A DNA stretch of 64,000 bases from Rutidosis leptorrhynchoides. Its lineage: Eukaryota > Streptophyta > Magnoliopsida > Asterales > Asteraceae. The translations under genes were made by a program, and so were the position numbers. Below, piece after piece: positions 23,550 through 36,170 of this stretch (its first letter is position 1; each line of letters begins with the position of its first letter). A model generated the notes under the pieces. It was given only the letters and a program-made list of their open reading frames with translations. It did not search any database and was not told the DNA's origin. The stretch is taken from NCBI RefSeq assembly GCF_046630445.1, contig NC_092338.1:340943501-341007500 (forward strand). Reading direction: 5' to 3'.

Positions 23550-24689
23550 CCCAGAATCCTGCCAAGGTCCTATAAATTGCAATGTTTTCAGCCGAATTTT
23601 ACACACTCTTTTCATTCCTTCTTCTGTAAACATAAATATATTTATATTATAATTTTAATATAAGTTAATTTTAATATTATTTAATTTTAATAATAAATTT
23701 ATGGTTTATAGTTGGGTTATTGTAATATATGTTTTACGGGTTTTAAGTCGAAACTCTGTCCGGGTAACGCTACGCGATAAATAATCACTGTAAGCTATGT
23801 TCTTCCTTTTTAAATTAATGTCTCATAACTAAGTTATTATTTTGCTTATTTGAGCCGAGGTAATTGTGATGTTGGGCTAAATATTAAGATGGGGTTATTG
23901 GATTTTGTACCATAATTCGGCTTTGGACAAAAGACCGACACTTGTGAACATTGGACTATTGACTATTAATAGGTAGGGGGTATTGTCTAATTGAATGACA
24001 ACTCATTGAAACCTGTCGAACCTATCTTCAAATTAGTTAATCTAATAATTATTAAATTGATTACGAATGTCCTATTTAGTGATGTTTATACGACATCGTT
24101 TACAATCATTTAATTAATCAATTGTATTGGGTAATTTATAATTCATTATGGCCAAGTGAATAAATTAATGTATCATGGACTAATTAAAACAGGGGTGGAT
24201 TACATACAAGGATAATTGGTGTAATTGTTAACAAAGTATTAAAACCTTGAATTACACGCAGTCGATAACTTGGTGTAATTATTAACAAAATATTAAAACC
24301 TTGTTACAGTTCGAATCCCTAATTAGTTGGAATATTTGACTTCAAGAATAAGGTTAATTTGACGAGCATTTTATAATTATGACCGATAGACTATTATGGG
24401 CAAAACCCAGATTGGTATCAAATAAGCCAGGACAATTAACCCAGAGTAATAAATTAAAATCAAAACGTCAAACATCATGGTTACGGAAGTTTAAATAAGC
24501 ATAATTCTTTTATTGTATTTCTCATCGTACTTTTATTTATCGTCATTTTAATTATCGTACTTTTATTTTATCGCACTTTTATTTATCGTCATTTACTTTA
24601 CGCTTTAAATTAAGTTATATTTATTTTTAATATTTTGCATTAGGACTTAAAATCGACAAACCGGTCATTAAACGGTAAAACCCCCCTTT

Positions 24690-24876
<187 letters not shown>

Positions 24877-25104
24877 AATATCGTTGTGAAAAATATAGCG
24901 TTAAACTCAGCTAGCTCCCTATGGAACGAATCGGACTTACTAAAAACTACACTACTCTACGATTATGTACAGTACCTATAAGTGTTGTAGCAAGGTTTAA
25001 GTATATCCCATCTATATAAATAAATAAAACTTGTATAATATTTCGCCGTATTTCATATTAAAATATTATCTATTTCGTATACATCGCTGCACACATCAAG
25101 TTTT

Positions 25105-25122
25105 TGGCGCCGTTGCCGGGGA
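25105..25122 (+). other. tRNA-Asp primer binding site of element C
   Basis: TGGCGCCGTTGCCGGGGA, six bases after the LTR end, complementary to the 3' end of tRNA-Asp. Differs from E's site at one base. Confidence 0.9.
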
Positions 25123-26315
25123 CTCGGTGAAAAATGCTATATTTTATTAAAACTATATTTTTGTAAAAATATATTATTTCTTATTTCGTAAAAGTATTTT
25201 ATATTTATTATAAGTGTTAAAAATATTATAAAAAGAAAAAATATATATATATTTAAGATTTTATATATAAAATTAACAAGTATTTTTATTTTTAGATTTT
25301 AAATTATAAGTCTATTTTAATTTATATAAATCTTTTCTTTATTTATTTTGTGAAAAAAATAAAAAAAATTAATTAAAATTAGTAATCAGGCCACGATACT
25401 GTAACAGCCCAATACATTTCCTGGATCACTGGGCCACGCGATCGCATGGATATATAACCCTCAGCTCATGCGATCGCATGAGATGATGGGACAGCTCTGA
25501 TCATCAGCAGACATCGATTTAGGGTTAGGGTTTAATTTTAATAATTATAATTAATTAGTAATTAGGGTTTTAATTATTTAATATTTTAGTTTTTAGTTTT
25601 AATTAATTAGTTTTAATTAAGTTTTTATTATAATTTGAAACTTTTATTAAATAATAATAAAAAAATAATATTTTTATAAAAATTGTATTTTTATAACTTT
25701 AGTTTCTTTTTATATTTATATCGTTTTTATCGTTTAATTCATAATATATAGTTTTAAGTTATAGTTTTTTCCGTAGTATTTTATAACTCTAGATTTTTAG
25801 GCTTTGCCGTAAAATTCCTTAAGTGCTTTTTCTTTAGATTAAGATTTAGGTGCTTTAGAATTTTACGACGCAGTTTTTTGATTTTAGTGCCTAATTAAGT
25901 TATTGCCGTTTTGGATATAGAATTCCTTTTTAACTTTAATACCTTTAGGCGCAACTTTTTATATTTAATTTTTAGACTTTTAAGCTTCGACGTTTTTCTT
26001 TCTTATTTTTATTTTTCGACGTTTTTCGACGCGCTGCTTTTTCTTTCTCATTTCTACGCTCTAGTGTTTAGGACATAGAATTTTCTATATTTCGACGAAA
26101 AATTATTTTAAGCGGTTAAATTAATAGACATCCAAAATTTTTTGGTTCGTAGTAATAGTTGGATTTGTTAGTGGCGAGTTGTGGACTTCCGATTTAAAGG
26201 GTCCTGCTACCTGCTGCATCTATTGGTTATTCGAAACGTGGGCAAAATCAGAAAAGTCTATTAATTTGATAACTTTAATAATTTTTATCTTTATAACTAA
26301 TAGGATATTCAGTGA
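25123..26315 (+). other. Untranslated leader of element C
   Basis: AT-rich, with no long ORF. It holds a second palindrome pair (25434-25482). The part at 26100-26290 is homologous to the leader of E. Confidence 0.75.
25434..25482. promoter_or_regulatory. Paired palindromes, 32 bp apart, in the leader of element C
   Basis: CCACGCGATCGCATGG at 25434-25449 (one mismatch) and CTCATGCGATCGCATGAG at 25465-25482 (perfect). Centres are 25441.5 and 25473.5. As in E, the leader pair keeps the 32-bp spacing but has no TATAAATT box at 30 bp. Confidence 0.72.
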
Positions 26316-29030
26316 ATGCACCGAGCAAAACGTTCACCACCTTTCATACGTTCACCACCTGTAACTCGATCAAGACATCTAGCTAATATTGCCGCTGTTG
26401 ATTTTTCTTTAGAATCATCATCTAGTCGAACAAGTACTCCAATTAAAATTTCCGATAATCCATTTTTTGAACCCGACTTCATTATAGAGAACCCTGAGGA
26501 TATTCAAGGACAATTCCAAGATCCTGAACCACTAATCATTCCTCCTGAACCACAAACCGTTAAACCAGAATCCTCTAGTGATTCGTATTCAATAAATTCA
26601 ATTATGAAAGTAACGGAACCTCAAAGTATGGAAGACCGAATGAGAGCCACATGCACTGGCCAAGGACATGCCATTATTCGGCCAGATGTTAATGCGCCAG
26701 ATTATGAAATCAAAGGACAAATCCTACACATGGTAACTAATCAATGCCAATATAGTGGTACGCCAAAAGAAGATCTAAACGAACATCTTCGAACCTTTAA
26801 TAGGATTTATAATCTATTCAAAATCAGAGAAGTTGAGGATGAACAGATCTATCTCATGTTATTTCCCTGGACTTTAAAGGGAGAAGCCAAAGATTGGTTA
26901 GAATCGTTACCTGAAGGGGCGATTGACACATGGGATGTCTTAGTTGAAAAATTTCTTAAAAGATTCTTTCCGGCATCTAAAGCCGTGAGACTTCAAGGAG
27001 AAATTGTTACGTTCGCGCAAAAGCCAAATGAAACATTATACGAGGCGTGGACAAGATTTGGAAAGTTGTTGAGAGGATGTCCTCAACACGGTTTAGACAC
27101 TTATCAAATAGTACAAATATTCTACTAAGGTGTCGACGTTGCTACACGAAAAGACATCGACACAGCAGCTGGTGGTTCCATTATGAAGAAAATCGCAACC
27201 GAAGCTCACAAAATCATTGATAACACAGCCTCCCACTCGCATGAGTGGCATCAAGAAAAAGATATCTTTTGTTCATCTAAAGTGCCTAGAGCCGATTCTA
27301 GCCATGACTTTGATTCCGTTTCCGCAAAAATAGATGCTTTCGAGAGACGAATGGAAAAGATGACTAAAGATATTCACGTAATACGAATCAGTTGTGAGGA
27401 ATGCGGTGGACCATACTTAACGAAAGATTGTCACATTGAGAAAACGATGGAACAACGTGAGAATGTTTCCTACATGAACCAAAGGCCGGGAAATAATTAT
27501 CAAAATAATTATTAACCGCCAAGGCCAAACTTCAATCGAAATTAAAACATTCTTTACAATCCAAATGGACCCAACAATAACTCGTACAACCAACAAGGTC
27601 TGAATAACCAACCAACTCAAAACAACACTTTCAATCAACAAATACCTGGCTTGTATAAACCACCACAACAAACCGAAGAGAAAAAGCTAAATCTGGAAGA
27701 AATGATGGCAAAGCTAATGGAATCTCAAACACAATTTATTACATCTCAAACCCAAACAAGTGAGAGGTTTGATCAGTCATTAAGAACTCAACAAGCTTCC
27801 ATTCTGAATCTAGAAAAACACGTAGGTACTCTTGCTAGCATGATGAGTGAGAGGGAACAAGGAAAGCTACCGAGTAATACTAAAGTAAATCCTCTAAATG
27901 AGAATGTTAATATGGTGTCAACAAATTCTGAAAAACCAGCACCAGAAGATGGGAAGGTTTTCGATGTGAGTAATAATGAAGAAGTTACGCCACCACCACC
28001 AATCGAGTATGTAAAGCCAGTGGTGGCACCATACAGACCACCCATCCCATTTCCAAGAAAATGAGTTGAGTATGAGCAAGTGATAGGTAATAAAGTTTGT
28101 GATACCTCTGGAAAGAAGAAAAAGAATAAGAAAGTGCAAGAAACAAAAACCGTAAAAGTAAACCCGGTGAAGACAGTTCCACCAAAACCTCCATCCAGGT
28201 TGGGTGATCCGGCTGAATTTATTGTTCCTTGTCTACTTAGTGATTGTGTCATGTATGATGCACTAGCATATTTAGGTGCGAGTGTGAGTGTTATGCCTCT
28301 TTCATTATATAAGAGATTAGGAGTATGTGCGTTAAGTCCAACGAAAATGAATGTTCGACTCTTTGATCAAACCATTAGGCACCCAGTTGGAATTACTGAC
28401 AACCTACCCGTTCAAGTGGGTAATTTAACCTTTCTAGTCGAATTTGTTGTTATTGACATAGAAGATGACTCAAACATTCCTCTAATTTTAGGTCAACCAT
28501 TCTTAGCGTCCACCGGGGCGTTATATGATGTAAGAGAGGGTGGAATGACACTTAGTGATGGCAAAAAATCAGCCACCTTTGTGAGTCGAAAGGCTAAATC
28601 TCCACCAACCAAAATCGTTAAACCAATAAAAAAGATTGGTAAGAACCACGTTGTTTTACCAACTCCAACGGTAGTGCTTAACAATAATATAATACCTAAG
28701 TGTGGGGAAGATGAAGTAACACCTAATGATGACTTGATAACAAAGAACCCCGTTGTTGATACGAAATTAAATGATCTAGTTATTAACAGTTCAATGAAAA
28801 AACTTATTAAACGGATTCGCGCTGCTAGAACCAAGGGGAACTTTAAGTTATGTAACCGGTTAGTATCCAATCTATCGCCTAAAGAAAAGGCGAAACTAGT
28901 TGAATTTGTGGATATTATACAGGAATCCGACCAATGGCTTAAAGAAAAAGTCACAGATATGCAAGTTAATTATGGTCCAAGAGAAATTGACGATGAAGTT
29001 AATCACAATTTCAACACCACAGCTACCTAA
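26316..29030 (+). pseudogene. Gag-protease frame of element C (904 codons, four in-frame stops)
   Basis: One continuous frame from MHRAKRSPPF to the TAA at 29028-29030, with stops at 27126, 27513, 27543 and 28062 and no frameshift. Residues 1-110 are variable. At about 115-270 lies an Athila-like Retrotrans_gag capsid (YLMLFPWTLKGEAKDWL, FLKRFFPASKAVRLQGEI, RFGKLLRGCPQHGLDTYQIV). Next is a knuckle with its histidine changed to tyrosine (CEECGGPYLTKDC), an N/Q/P-rich stretch, and a lysine-rich linker. The aspartic protease follows (about 630-730), with ALAYLGASVSVMP and NIPLILGQPFLAS. The catalytic aspartate position of the DLGAS motif is tyrosine here, so the protease should be inactive. The tail (SPKEKAKLVEFVDIIQESDQ) is of unknown role. 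No polymerase follows. Confidence 0.88.
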
Positions 29031-29446
29031 GTGTGGGGAGATTCAAATGTTCTAAGAAAAAAAATACTGTCTAGAGTTAGTTGTTCTGTTCTTGTGTAGT
29101 TCTGAGAATGGAATCCGATTGGTCTTTTCCACTAGCAGACACTAAAGAACTAGTTTTCTCCCCCCATTCTGAATTTTTTTTTTTTGTAGGTTTTGTATGA
29201 AATTAATACGCATTTTAAATTTAAGTTTTGTGTGAATTTAAAAACAAAATTTACTTTATTTCATTAAGTTTAAAAAAATGATTTCTACAATTCGTCGTGA
29301 GTTAAACACTAGGTCATAAAACCGAAATTGCTTTACCCAAGGACGGGGCAAAAAATTTTGTTATCATTATTTTAATATTATTGATCTAAAGTATGCCAAA
29401 AATATTATATGAACGTGGGGTTATATACCAAACTTCAAAACAAACA

Positions 29447-29477
<31 letters not shown>

Positions 29478-30739
29478 TAGATATATATTATATATGTTTG
29501 TATTTTATGTTATATACAAAACAGGGTAAAACAATGCACTTTCAAAGACTGACATTAAGTTCAACAAAAGCTATTAATTTTGACAACAAGACGTAAAATA
29601 TCAAATGTGATATAAAACAATATGTTTGCAAACTCGGTATTTTTAATCATTTTTCTACGCTAATCACCCTCATGAATTTAAATTTTTACTGATTTCTTGC
29701 AAATGAGGGCATTGCAAGATCTCAAGTGTGGGGAAGGGTTATAAATTCTCTAGGGTTTACACTTAGTTTAATTGCCAATTTTTGTGAAATTTTGAAAAAA
29801 ATTTCAATTAAATGAATTCAAAATCATGTTTATACATATTTATGAACGATAAAACTAGGTGATAATACCAAAATTATTGTTATCTCGGAGAGAACATAAA
29901 TTGAAAAACAACCCAAAATGCTTGAATTCATTTAAAATGGAATAAAGGAGAATAAAAAGTCAAAGAAAAGAATAAATAAAAGCTAAGTGTGAAAAGAATG
30001 TACCAAGTTATCTTTAAAACATATATTTTTGTACAAGATTATTGCAGGTACTTTTGCTTTGGACTAAATTAATCAGTTTTACCCGATTTACTGTAATATA
30101 TTTAAAAGAATAATGGATCTACACGATGAATCAATTCCATGATTAAAAGGAAGTAAAGTCTTCCGAAAAAGACACACGCTTCTTGATTTAGGTCAGGAAG
30201 TTATCGTCCAGACCAGCTGTAGGTTGATGAAAAATCTAGAAAAGTCATCTCTAAAATCAGCAGGAAATCCACGGACCTCTGCATCAAACAGGGTCACCAA
30301 GTGGTCAGACTTATCCTAACTATGAGAGGATCTGTCTCGTAAAATGGGGAGGGCACCGTGCAAATTAGCTTGATAAGACTAATGAATCAGACCCCAGAAA
30401 GGATAATCTCCTTAAAGATTAAAAATCAGCTTTTAAGCCTGATATTACTCAATCCTTGAGATTGACTTTAAAGATTGAGAATTACAAACTCATGAAATTC
30501 GATGATATCTAAACTCGAGCTTGAACGAGAAAATATTTTGATCAAAATTAATATTGATTTGTTTTCTGAAAACCTATTTTCAATGCGTTCATTACCATTG
30601 AACATAAAATCCTAAGAATTCATCAAAATTCATTAGGTCACCTGAACCAAATCGAGTGTTAACCGTAAGAACGGTGGTTGCATAGCATGGTCGAAGATAG
30701 GACCTTGTGCCAGACCGAAAAATTATAGGGTGATCTTTA
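29031..30739 (+). other. 3' non-coding block of element C, first part
   Basis: Homologous in reverse to D (about 19600-21310) and partly to E. It contains a short TA microsatellite (about 29455-29490) and the 68-codon stretch (about 30114-30320, one stop). Element B interrupts it at 30740. Confidence 0.7.
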
Positions 30740-30744
30740 CTATT
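30740..30744. repeat. Target-site duplication CTATT, left side of element B
   Basis: CTATT precedes the LTR start TGTAACG and recurs at 42128-42132. The unsplit site (GCTATTGCTCC on the reverse strand) is visible in D near 19600. Confidence 0.93.
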
Positions 30745-32750
30745 TGTAACGACCCTACTTTTTCCGTTATCTTTTACCGTTAATTATTTAATGACCGTTA
30801 ACTGTTATTCGTGCCACGTCATTTCTATGATCTATATTATTATTTTTATAATAATATATTAATTATTATGTGTTATATGTATATTTGTATTCATATCTTT
30901 AATTGTACGTTTCTACGTGTCGCGGATTTCTATCCGGCGAATCTTTTCGGTTTTCAAACCAACGGTCGAGCTTTTGGGATTTTTAAGTCCTAATTATTTT
31001 AAATATGATATTTTAATGTTATATGATCATATATAGTGTTTATATATTTTATCCGTCGCGTAGTTGTTATCTCTCCGAAAAATCAATCGCGTAGTAGCAT
31101 TTTCGCGTTTCGGGCTTCGATCGGGCGTTCGGGCCACAAGCAATTAGTCATTTATCAATTTTGGGCCATAAAAGGGGCCCACCCTCTTGCTAGAGCCAGC
31201 CATCACCCCATGTGGAGGGGGTGTTTGTGCCATTTTTCCAAACTAGTGATTTTATGGAACAAAACCTAGTTTTCACTCCTCATTTCACATTCTAATTTTT
31301 TTTTTTTTTTTTTTTTGTGTTTCTCCTCTCCTTTCTCTCCTAGACATCGCCACTAGCATTATCATCATCATCATCATCCTTCAATCAAATATTAATTGGA
31401 TCAAGAAGCTTTAATCATCAACGGATTCCTCTCTTCGATCTCTACACACTCATACCATTCGATTCTTGATTAGGGTATAAACCCTAACCCTAGATTTTTT
31501 TAATTTTTCTTTATTTTTCTGTATTTTGATGTTATATTGATAGTATGATGATTACATGTTATTGTATTGATGATTGTATGCGTAGAATTGCTCGATTATA
31601 CATGTTTTCGGTTTGATAAAATTGGGACAGCAGCTATTTCGTGTATTTCTGATATTGTGACTGTTATAAAAGTTAAAAAAAAGTATCTAGATGAGTTCTT
31701 CTCATCAAGACATTAATTTTAGACTCCGGATTCATGTCGTTTCGATTCCCGGAGCCCTAGATATGATCAAAGTGTTATTTTATTAAGATTGAAATGTGAT
31801 ATTGGTATGAACCAGGTTTGGTCCGACTTTGTGACCATATTTGGTGACTTTAGGGTGTGTTAGTGTGTTAGGATCAATGATGGGGCGAACTTTTAATTTG
31901 GTCATCTAAATCCGAGCCACGAATCACCCGTTGCGTCTAAAACACGATTTTGATTGAATTAAAGTTTCAAGTGATGTCTTGGCTGATCAGCACGAATTGT
32001 GGGCTGTTCTTGGTGTGTTATTGAGTGTCCCAAAGTTTCAGGTGGTTTGATTAGGCGGAGATATATGTAAGGCTCGCCGAAAACCGACACACGGGGCTCA
32101 AGATACGACCCGATGAACTTTTAATTTAAAACTTGTGATTAATTATTAAACTTATGATATAAATAATGAATTTCATTATCATTTAATTACTTATAATATA
32201 AAAAGTAATTATTATAATTTAAGACTTATGATATATATTTATTATATCATTTAATTATTACTTATGATTTAATTAACATTTTAATTAAACTTATGATTAA
32301 TAATACTTTTATTATTAATGGAAAATACTTATGATAAGTATTAAAAATTATATTATAAGATTATTATTATAAGACTTATAATAGATATTAATTAATTATT
32401 TAATTATTATAAGGCTTAGTTATTATTTAATTATAATTTAATTATTAAATACTTATGATTTAATAATTATAATTAGAAACTTATGATATGATTAATAATC
32501 CATTATTAATTAATAATACTTATGATATGATTTAAAATTTATTATTAATTAATAATACTTATATTATGACTAATATTTAATTAATTAATTAAATACTTAT
32601 GTTATATTAATTATATCATTTAAACTTATATTAACTTTAATAATTCATTTTAATTTAATTAAACTTATGTTATGACATAATTAGACATATTTAACTTTAA
32701 TAAGCATTATAACTTACATTATTATTACAACTTACATTTTTAAAATTAAC

Positions 32751-32820
32751 GTTGACTATGTTTGACCAAGGTTGACTTTTGAGTTGACTTTCGGTTGACT
32801 TTGACTTTCAGTTGACTTTC
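32751..32820 (+). promoter_or_regulatory. Cluster of seven W-box-like motifs (TTGACY) in LTR B
   Basis: Seven TTGACT or TTGACC motifs in 70 bp. The right LTR has nine (40855-40945) and the truncated copy eight (15986-16065), so copy number varies by small tandem changes. WRKY binding is inferred from the core motif. Confidence 0.5.
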
Positions 32821-32827
32821 TAAATAA

Positions 32828-32950
32828 GGAAACTTTCCTAACTTAAAACTTTCCAAAAATAGAAACTTTCCAAAAATAGAAACTTTCCAAAAATAGAAAC
32901 TTTCCAAAAATGGAAACCTGCTAAAAATAGAAACTTTCTAAAAATAGAAA
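32828..32950 (+). repeat. Tandem 17-bp units (AGAAACTTTCCAAAAAT) in LTR B
   Basis: About seven copies directly downstream of the W-box cluster; units end in TAGAAA with single substitutions. Confidence 0.85.
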
Positions 32951-33167
32951 GTGTGTGTCCGTACGATGTTCCGATCAAACCGATGCATGTTGAGTATTGT
33001 TCTATGTCTACTTGCAACATGTACAATAGCTATCATACTAAGACTTGACCTAAATTAGTTATTTATATCGACTTGTTTTATTTATAGGTCGGCGTTGTGA
33101 TCATTCCTGATCACTTTACTTCGTTTGCTGTTCGCTTATTTGTGTGGTTACTTCGTTTGCTATTAAG

Positions 33168-33690
33168 GTGAGTTATAGTCCCATTTTCTATTTTAAATCT
33201 TTTGGGATGAGAATACATGCAATTTATTTTATATTTTGGACACAAGTGGAAGTTGGTTTAGATTATTCATTGTGAGTTGAACAAAAATATTCTCTAGTCT
33301 GGTAACTGTAATCACTGGTTTCTACTAGTGAACGCGAATCCTATGGATAAATCTATCGGGTTTGACAACCCCATTTCGAGCTAGTCGCGCTAGCAATTTA
33401 TAATAGGAATGTTTAGTACTTCGTATTTAGTTGAAGATACACTTGTTCGGTGTATATTATTTATTGTGTTTGGCAAGGGTAAATAAATGGTTAAGTGGTA
33501 ACCATGTGGCTCACGAAAAATGGAATAATATTTTTATATGTTTTCGAGCATATAATTTTGTGGTCCAAAAAGGAGTTTTTATGTTTTCAAACATAAATTT
33601 TTATGGTTTAAATTAAATATTGTTTGCAATATTAAACCTATAATTCACTCAACATTTTTGTTGACAGTTACTCGCATGTTTTATTCTCAG
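33168..33690 (+). other. Splice-like segment with hairpin in the 5' LTR of B
   Basis: Donor-like AAG/GTGAGT (GT at 33168) and acceptor-like TTTTATTCTCAG/GT (AG at 33690), 523 nt apart. The same interval is kept in the right LTR. A hairpin TCAACA-TTTT-TGTTGA lies at 33649-33664. It may be a leader intron. Transcript evidence is lacking. Confidence 0.42.
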
Positions 33691-34004
33691 GTTCATGATT
33701 GATTGCTTCTGCTGTGCTTAGAGAGTCTGCATATTTATGATGGCCGCTTTTGTTAAACATTAACTTGCATTCTATTTTGATACATTAAATTGTGGGTGTT
33801 TGTTGACTTTGTTTTGGTCAACTTTTGATTAAGTAATTATGTGTGGTTTTTCTAAACTTACATATTTTGGTAGGTTTCCTTTATAGGAAATCATTTTTAA
33901 TTAAAGAATGCAAGGTTATTTATCAAATTCATATAGAGTTATGATCAAGCTGTGGGACCAAGATAACGATGGTCGTCAAGTGTACTTTGACGGGTCATTA
34001 AAGT

Positions 34005-34016
34005 TGGTATCAGAGC
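34005..34016 (+). other. tRNA-iMet primer binding site of element B
   Basis: TGGTATCAGAGC, two bases after the LTR end. Typical of Tekay and most plant LTR elements. Confidence 0.93.
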
Positions 34017-36170
34017 TCTGGTTGTAGGAATTAGGCTGCATTGATGTCGTTACCCGAGTCAATAGGGTGCATTAGTGAGTCTAGTCTACAGCCCGGCCTA
34101 TAAAATATTATTATATGTGACTATTTGTATCGTATTGGTATGTATATTGTTATCATACATACATCTCTATTATGTTCTGAATCCGGGAGGAACTCCCATT
34201 CCGATTTAAACGTATTCTCTGACTCATGCGAACTTATCCTTATAAGAACACCTCGGGTAGTGAAACCGAGGAATGTCATTCTTGACTTCTGAAATTCTCG
34301 ACATTTCTATATCATCTATTATGGTTATGTATATAACGTTTGAGTTATATTACGCGAGATGTCATTCTTGACTTCTAAGTGCTCGGTATTTCAATGTCAT
34401 CTATTATGTTTAGGTATATAACATTCTTGTTATATTACGTGCTTTTGTGCCGTTGTGCCTATGTGCTTTGGTTTTTGAATCGAAAAACGTCATTCTTGAC
34501 TTTTAGATATTCTTGGTACTTCGAAGACATTTTTATGTCATCGTTATTCCTATTCATTACTTTTGATGTTTTGTCTCTTGTGCTATCCTTAGCACATTGT
34601 TTAAGAAATCATTTTAGAGAAATTGTGCAGAAATTCGAGGTTGATCACGTGTCCTGACCTCATGTAGTGCTATTGGAATGGAACTATGAATTAGTGAAAT
34701 ATAATGGCGTCAGGCCAACGTGATTATATTACGTTAATTCATAAAGAAGTCCCAATATTGTGATATGAGGAATAGAAAGCGAGTCAAAGAAAATTTTTAC
34801 ACCACTCATTCAGAAATTCCGATGTATTACATGGGTAGGGAAAACATTCATTATCTTATTTGTTGATATACAAGAATAACCGGATTATCTATCTCACGCT
34901 CTATCCTTCATAACTCGCTTGTTAGCAACAGCTTCACTCGGGAACAGTTTTGGCCCAAGGACTTATGTCCTGATATTAGTCAAAACAACATTTAACTCAT
35001 TGGTTTTCTTGACCTCGTAACATTATGTCGCACGACGATTCAAGTCCTTTACTCGATCTTCCACGATCTTACTTCAACTTGTAACCTCTGAATACAGATA
35101 CTCTGTTTATCATTGGGAGTTTTACACATTTGTTTAATTGGGCGGTTCTCACGGGATTTATGGGCGAATAGAAGTAATGAAATATTTTGTCATGTATACA
35201 AATTATAAAATCATATATGTACGTATGGATTCAAATGAATAAATTTACCCTTACCTATTTTGGCTAGTATATACTAAATCATACCTTCAAAAATTATTTT
35301 AAACCACTCATTTATTGAGCTGTTTGATTAAGTCAAATTATTTTATATAAAATGGTACACGTTGTACATACTTCTAAATTACTAAGAACTTCGCTCCGTT
35401 TATGATGTCGCATCAAACGTTTAAAGCTTTTTCAAAACCCCTTTTGATTGATCTTATCAAATTTTCGCATTACTCTACAGAGTGTTTGGATCACGGTTCT
35501 TCTTATTCTCCATTTAAGGATGAAACTTACCATTAAGTTCGTTGATAGAAACTCTTACACCACTTTGGATTCTGGTTTTATAAAATTTATTGGAAAGTCT
35601 TTGCGCTCGTAAAATTTTCCCTCTTATGTTTGGACATGGCCGAAACGCGGACCGATAAATCAATTTTCTGGGGTACACTCGGTGGTCACCCTATTGTAGA
35701 AAAGGCGCTATGGGGGTTTCTACCCCAACTGTTGTTATAGTGAGTATCATGGATATATATTACACTAGACCGTTTGAGGAGTTTCTACTCTCAACATTCG
35801 CTTTCAACCGCAACACCCTTGAAAACATCAATCCTATGATCCAATACTTTGAGGTGCATGAAATTATTTTTGGAGATTCATCTCACCTGAAGTTGGCCAT
35901 TCTTTATAACCCATGATTCACGTTCTTTTCATCCGCACATAAATTTAAGAATATGGATGAATCCTAGATTTCCTCGCTCATTGTACAAGGAAGTTCACTC
36001 TCGTTGAAATATCACACTTTTCGTACGTCTTCCTTTCGGAAATGTAATGAAAATTTACTTTGAAGTCCATGATCCTCGTTATCTCCTTTGAGAGAATTGC
36101 CTTAAATATCTATGCCACCGATGTGACTACTCCATATATTTCTTCCTTCATTGTTGCAACTATATTTCAT
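34017..36170 (+). other. Region of element B where gag and protease are expected but not found
   Basis: About 2.15 kb without a capsid, knuckle or protease motif in any frame. It contains three spaced copies of GTCATTCTTGACTT (34275, 34361, 34489) in a degenerate repeat of roughly 100 bp. Either gag has decayed beyond recognition or it was replaced by non-coding sequence. Confidence 0.6.

Larger units (their letters stand above)
30745..34002 (+). repeat. 5' LTR of element B
   Basis: 3258 bp from TGTAACGACCCTAC to GGGTCATTAAA. It contains, in order, a leader-like block, a 600-bp AT-rich region full of ACTTATGAT-like repeats (about 32130-32700), a W-box cluster, a GAAACTTTCC array and a splice-like segment. 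Confidence 0.93.

Noticed and set aside
34379..34657. 92-residue hydrophobic frame in element B, possible membrane protein
   Set aside because: No start context or homology that I recognise; it overlaps a degenerate repeat in a decayed region.
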